A stretch of DNA of 64,000 nucleotides from Vreelandella neptunia (GTDB lineage: Bacteria; Pseudomonadota; Gammaproteobacteria; Pseudomonadales; Halomonadaceae), in the NCBI RefSeq assembly GCF_022489065.1, contig NZ_JAKVTW010000003.1, positions 124,001-188,000 of the forward strand, read 5' to 3'. Below are positions 63,943 through 64,000 of the stretch, one piece after another. Positions within the stretch are counted from its first letter, which is position 1. Every line of letters begins with the position of its first letter. The translations under genes and the position numbers were made by a program. The notes beneath the pieces are model-generated. The model saw nothing but the letters and a program-made list of their open reading frames with translations, did no database searches and was not told the origin of the DNA.

Positions 63943-64000
63943 GTGCTCTCCAATGCAATGTATCGGTGATGCCTTACAGGGTAACTCACTTGGCACGTCT

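Noticed and set aside
1..64000. Mobile element, prophage or genomic island boundaries
   Set aside because: No integrase, transposase, tRNA-linked repeats or abrupt change in base use was seen.

Overview
The window looks like chromosomal DNA of a moderately halophilic gammaproteobacterium of the Halomonas/Vreelandella type. The basis is gene content: FabV-type enoyl reductase, a split arginine succinyltransferase (AruF/AruG style), a Mrp/complex-I-like ion pump module, sodium-coupled transporters, and several LysR-controlled catabolic units. This is inferred from protein resemblance, not from a phylogenetic marker. Coding density is high and every intergenic gap is under 300 bases. I see no rRNA, tRNA, insertion sequence, prophage or CRISPR array.

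Layout. 1-6.9 kb: 3' part of an SLC13 Na+/dicarboxylate symporter, sbcD-sbcC, a DUF533/TerB-like protein and pgpA. 7-13.5 kb: a YneI-like aldehyde dehydrogenase, an exported MsrA, and a LysR regulator divergent from an mmsA-GMC oxidoreductase pair that resembles 3-hydroxypropionate catabolism loci. 13.7-16.7 kb: a cold-shock protein, an SLC13-type carrier with RCK_C domains, and a carboxylesterase. 16.7-23.3 kb: a translationally coupled four-gene ion pump module (an MbhD/NuoK-like fusion plus three antiporter-like subunits), then a YihY/BrkB protein.

23.3-34.8 kb: PIN-PhoH ATPase, LysR, CDF transporter, small lipoprotein, DUF3008 protein, YbaK-type deacylase, DbpA helicase, RIO-like kinase, AbrB-family membrane protein, ABC exporter and a zinc-less MDR oxidoreductase. 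34.9-41.6 kb: two unknown proteins, MscS channel, YeeN/YebC protein, LysE exporter, glutathione peroxidase, an unknown protein, FabV and a small membrane protein. 41.7-50 kb: an ArgR-type AraC regulator, an SDR, and the ast/aru operon for arginine degradation (astC, aruF, aruG, astD, astB; no astE in the window). 50-58.9 kb: GNAT, a MarR/EamA divergent pair with two near-identical palindromic operators, LysR/NAD(P)H oxidoreductase, BluB, LysR, then an amidase with a DUF3311/SSS symporter. 59-64 kb: DUF2252 protein overlapping tail-to-tail with a 7TM diguanylate cyclase, then an NfeD-SPFH operon.

The most interesting items are the compact ion pump module, whose third antiporter-like subunit has lost the TM5 glutamate, the tandem operators in the MarR/EamA gap, and a recurring habit of 12-16 bp tandem repeats of unrelated sequence in the intergenic gaps. 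No wholly unprecedented system is evident; most of the window is ordinary core and catabolic genome.
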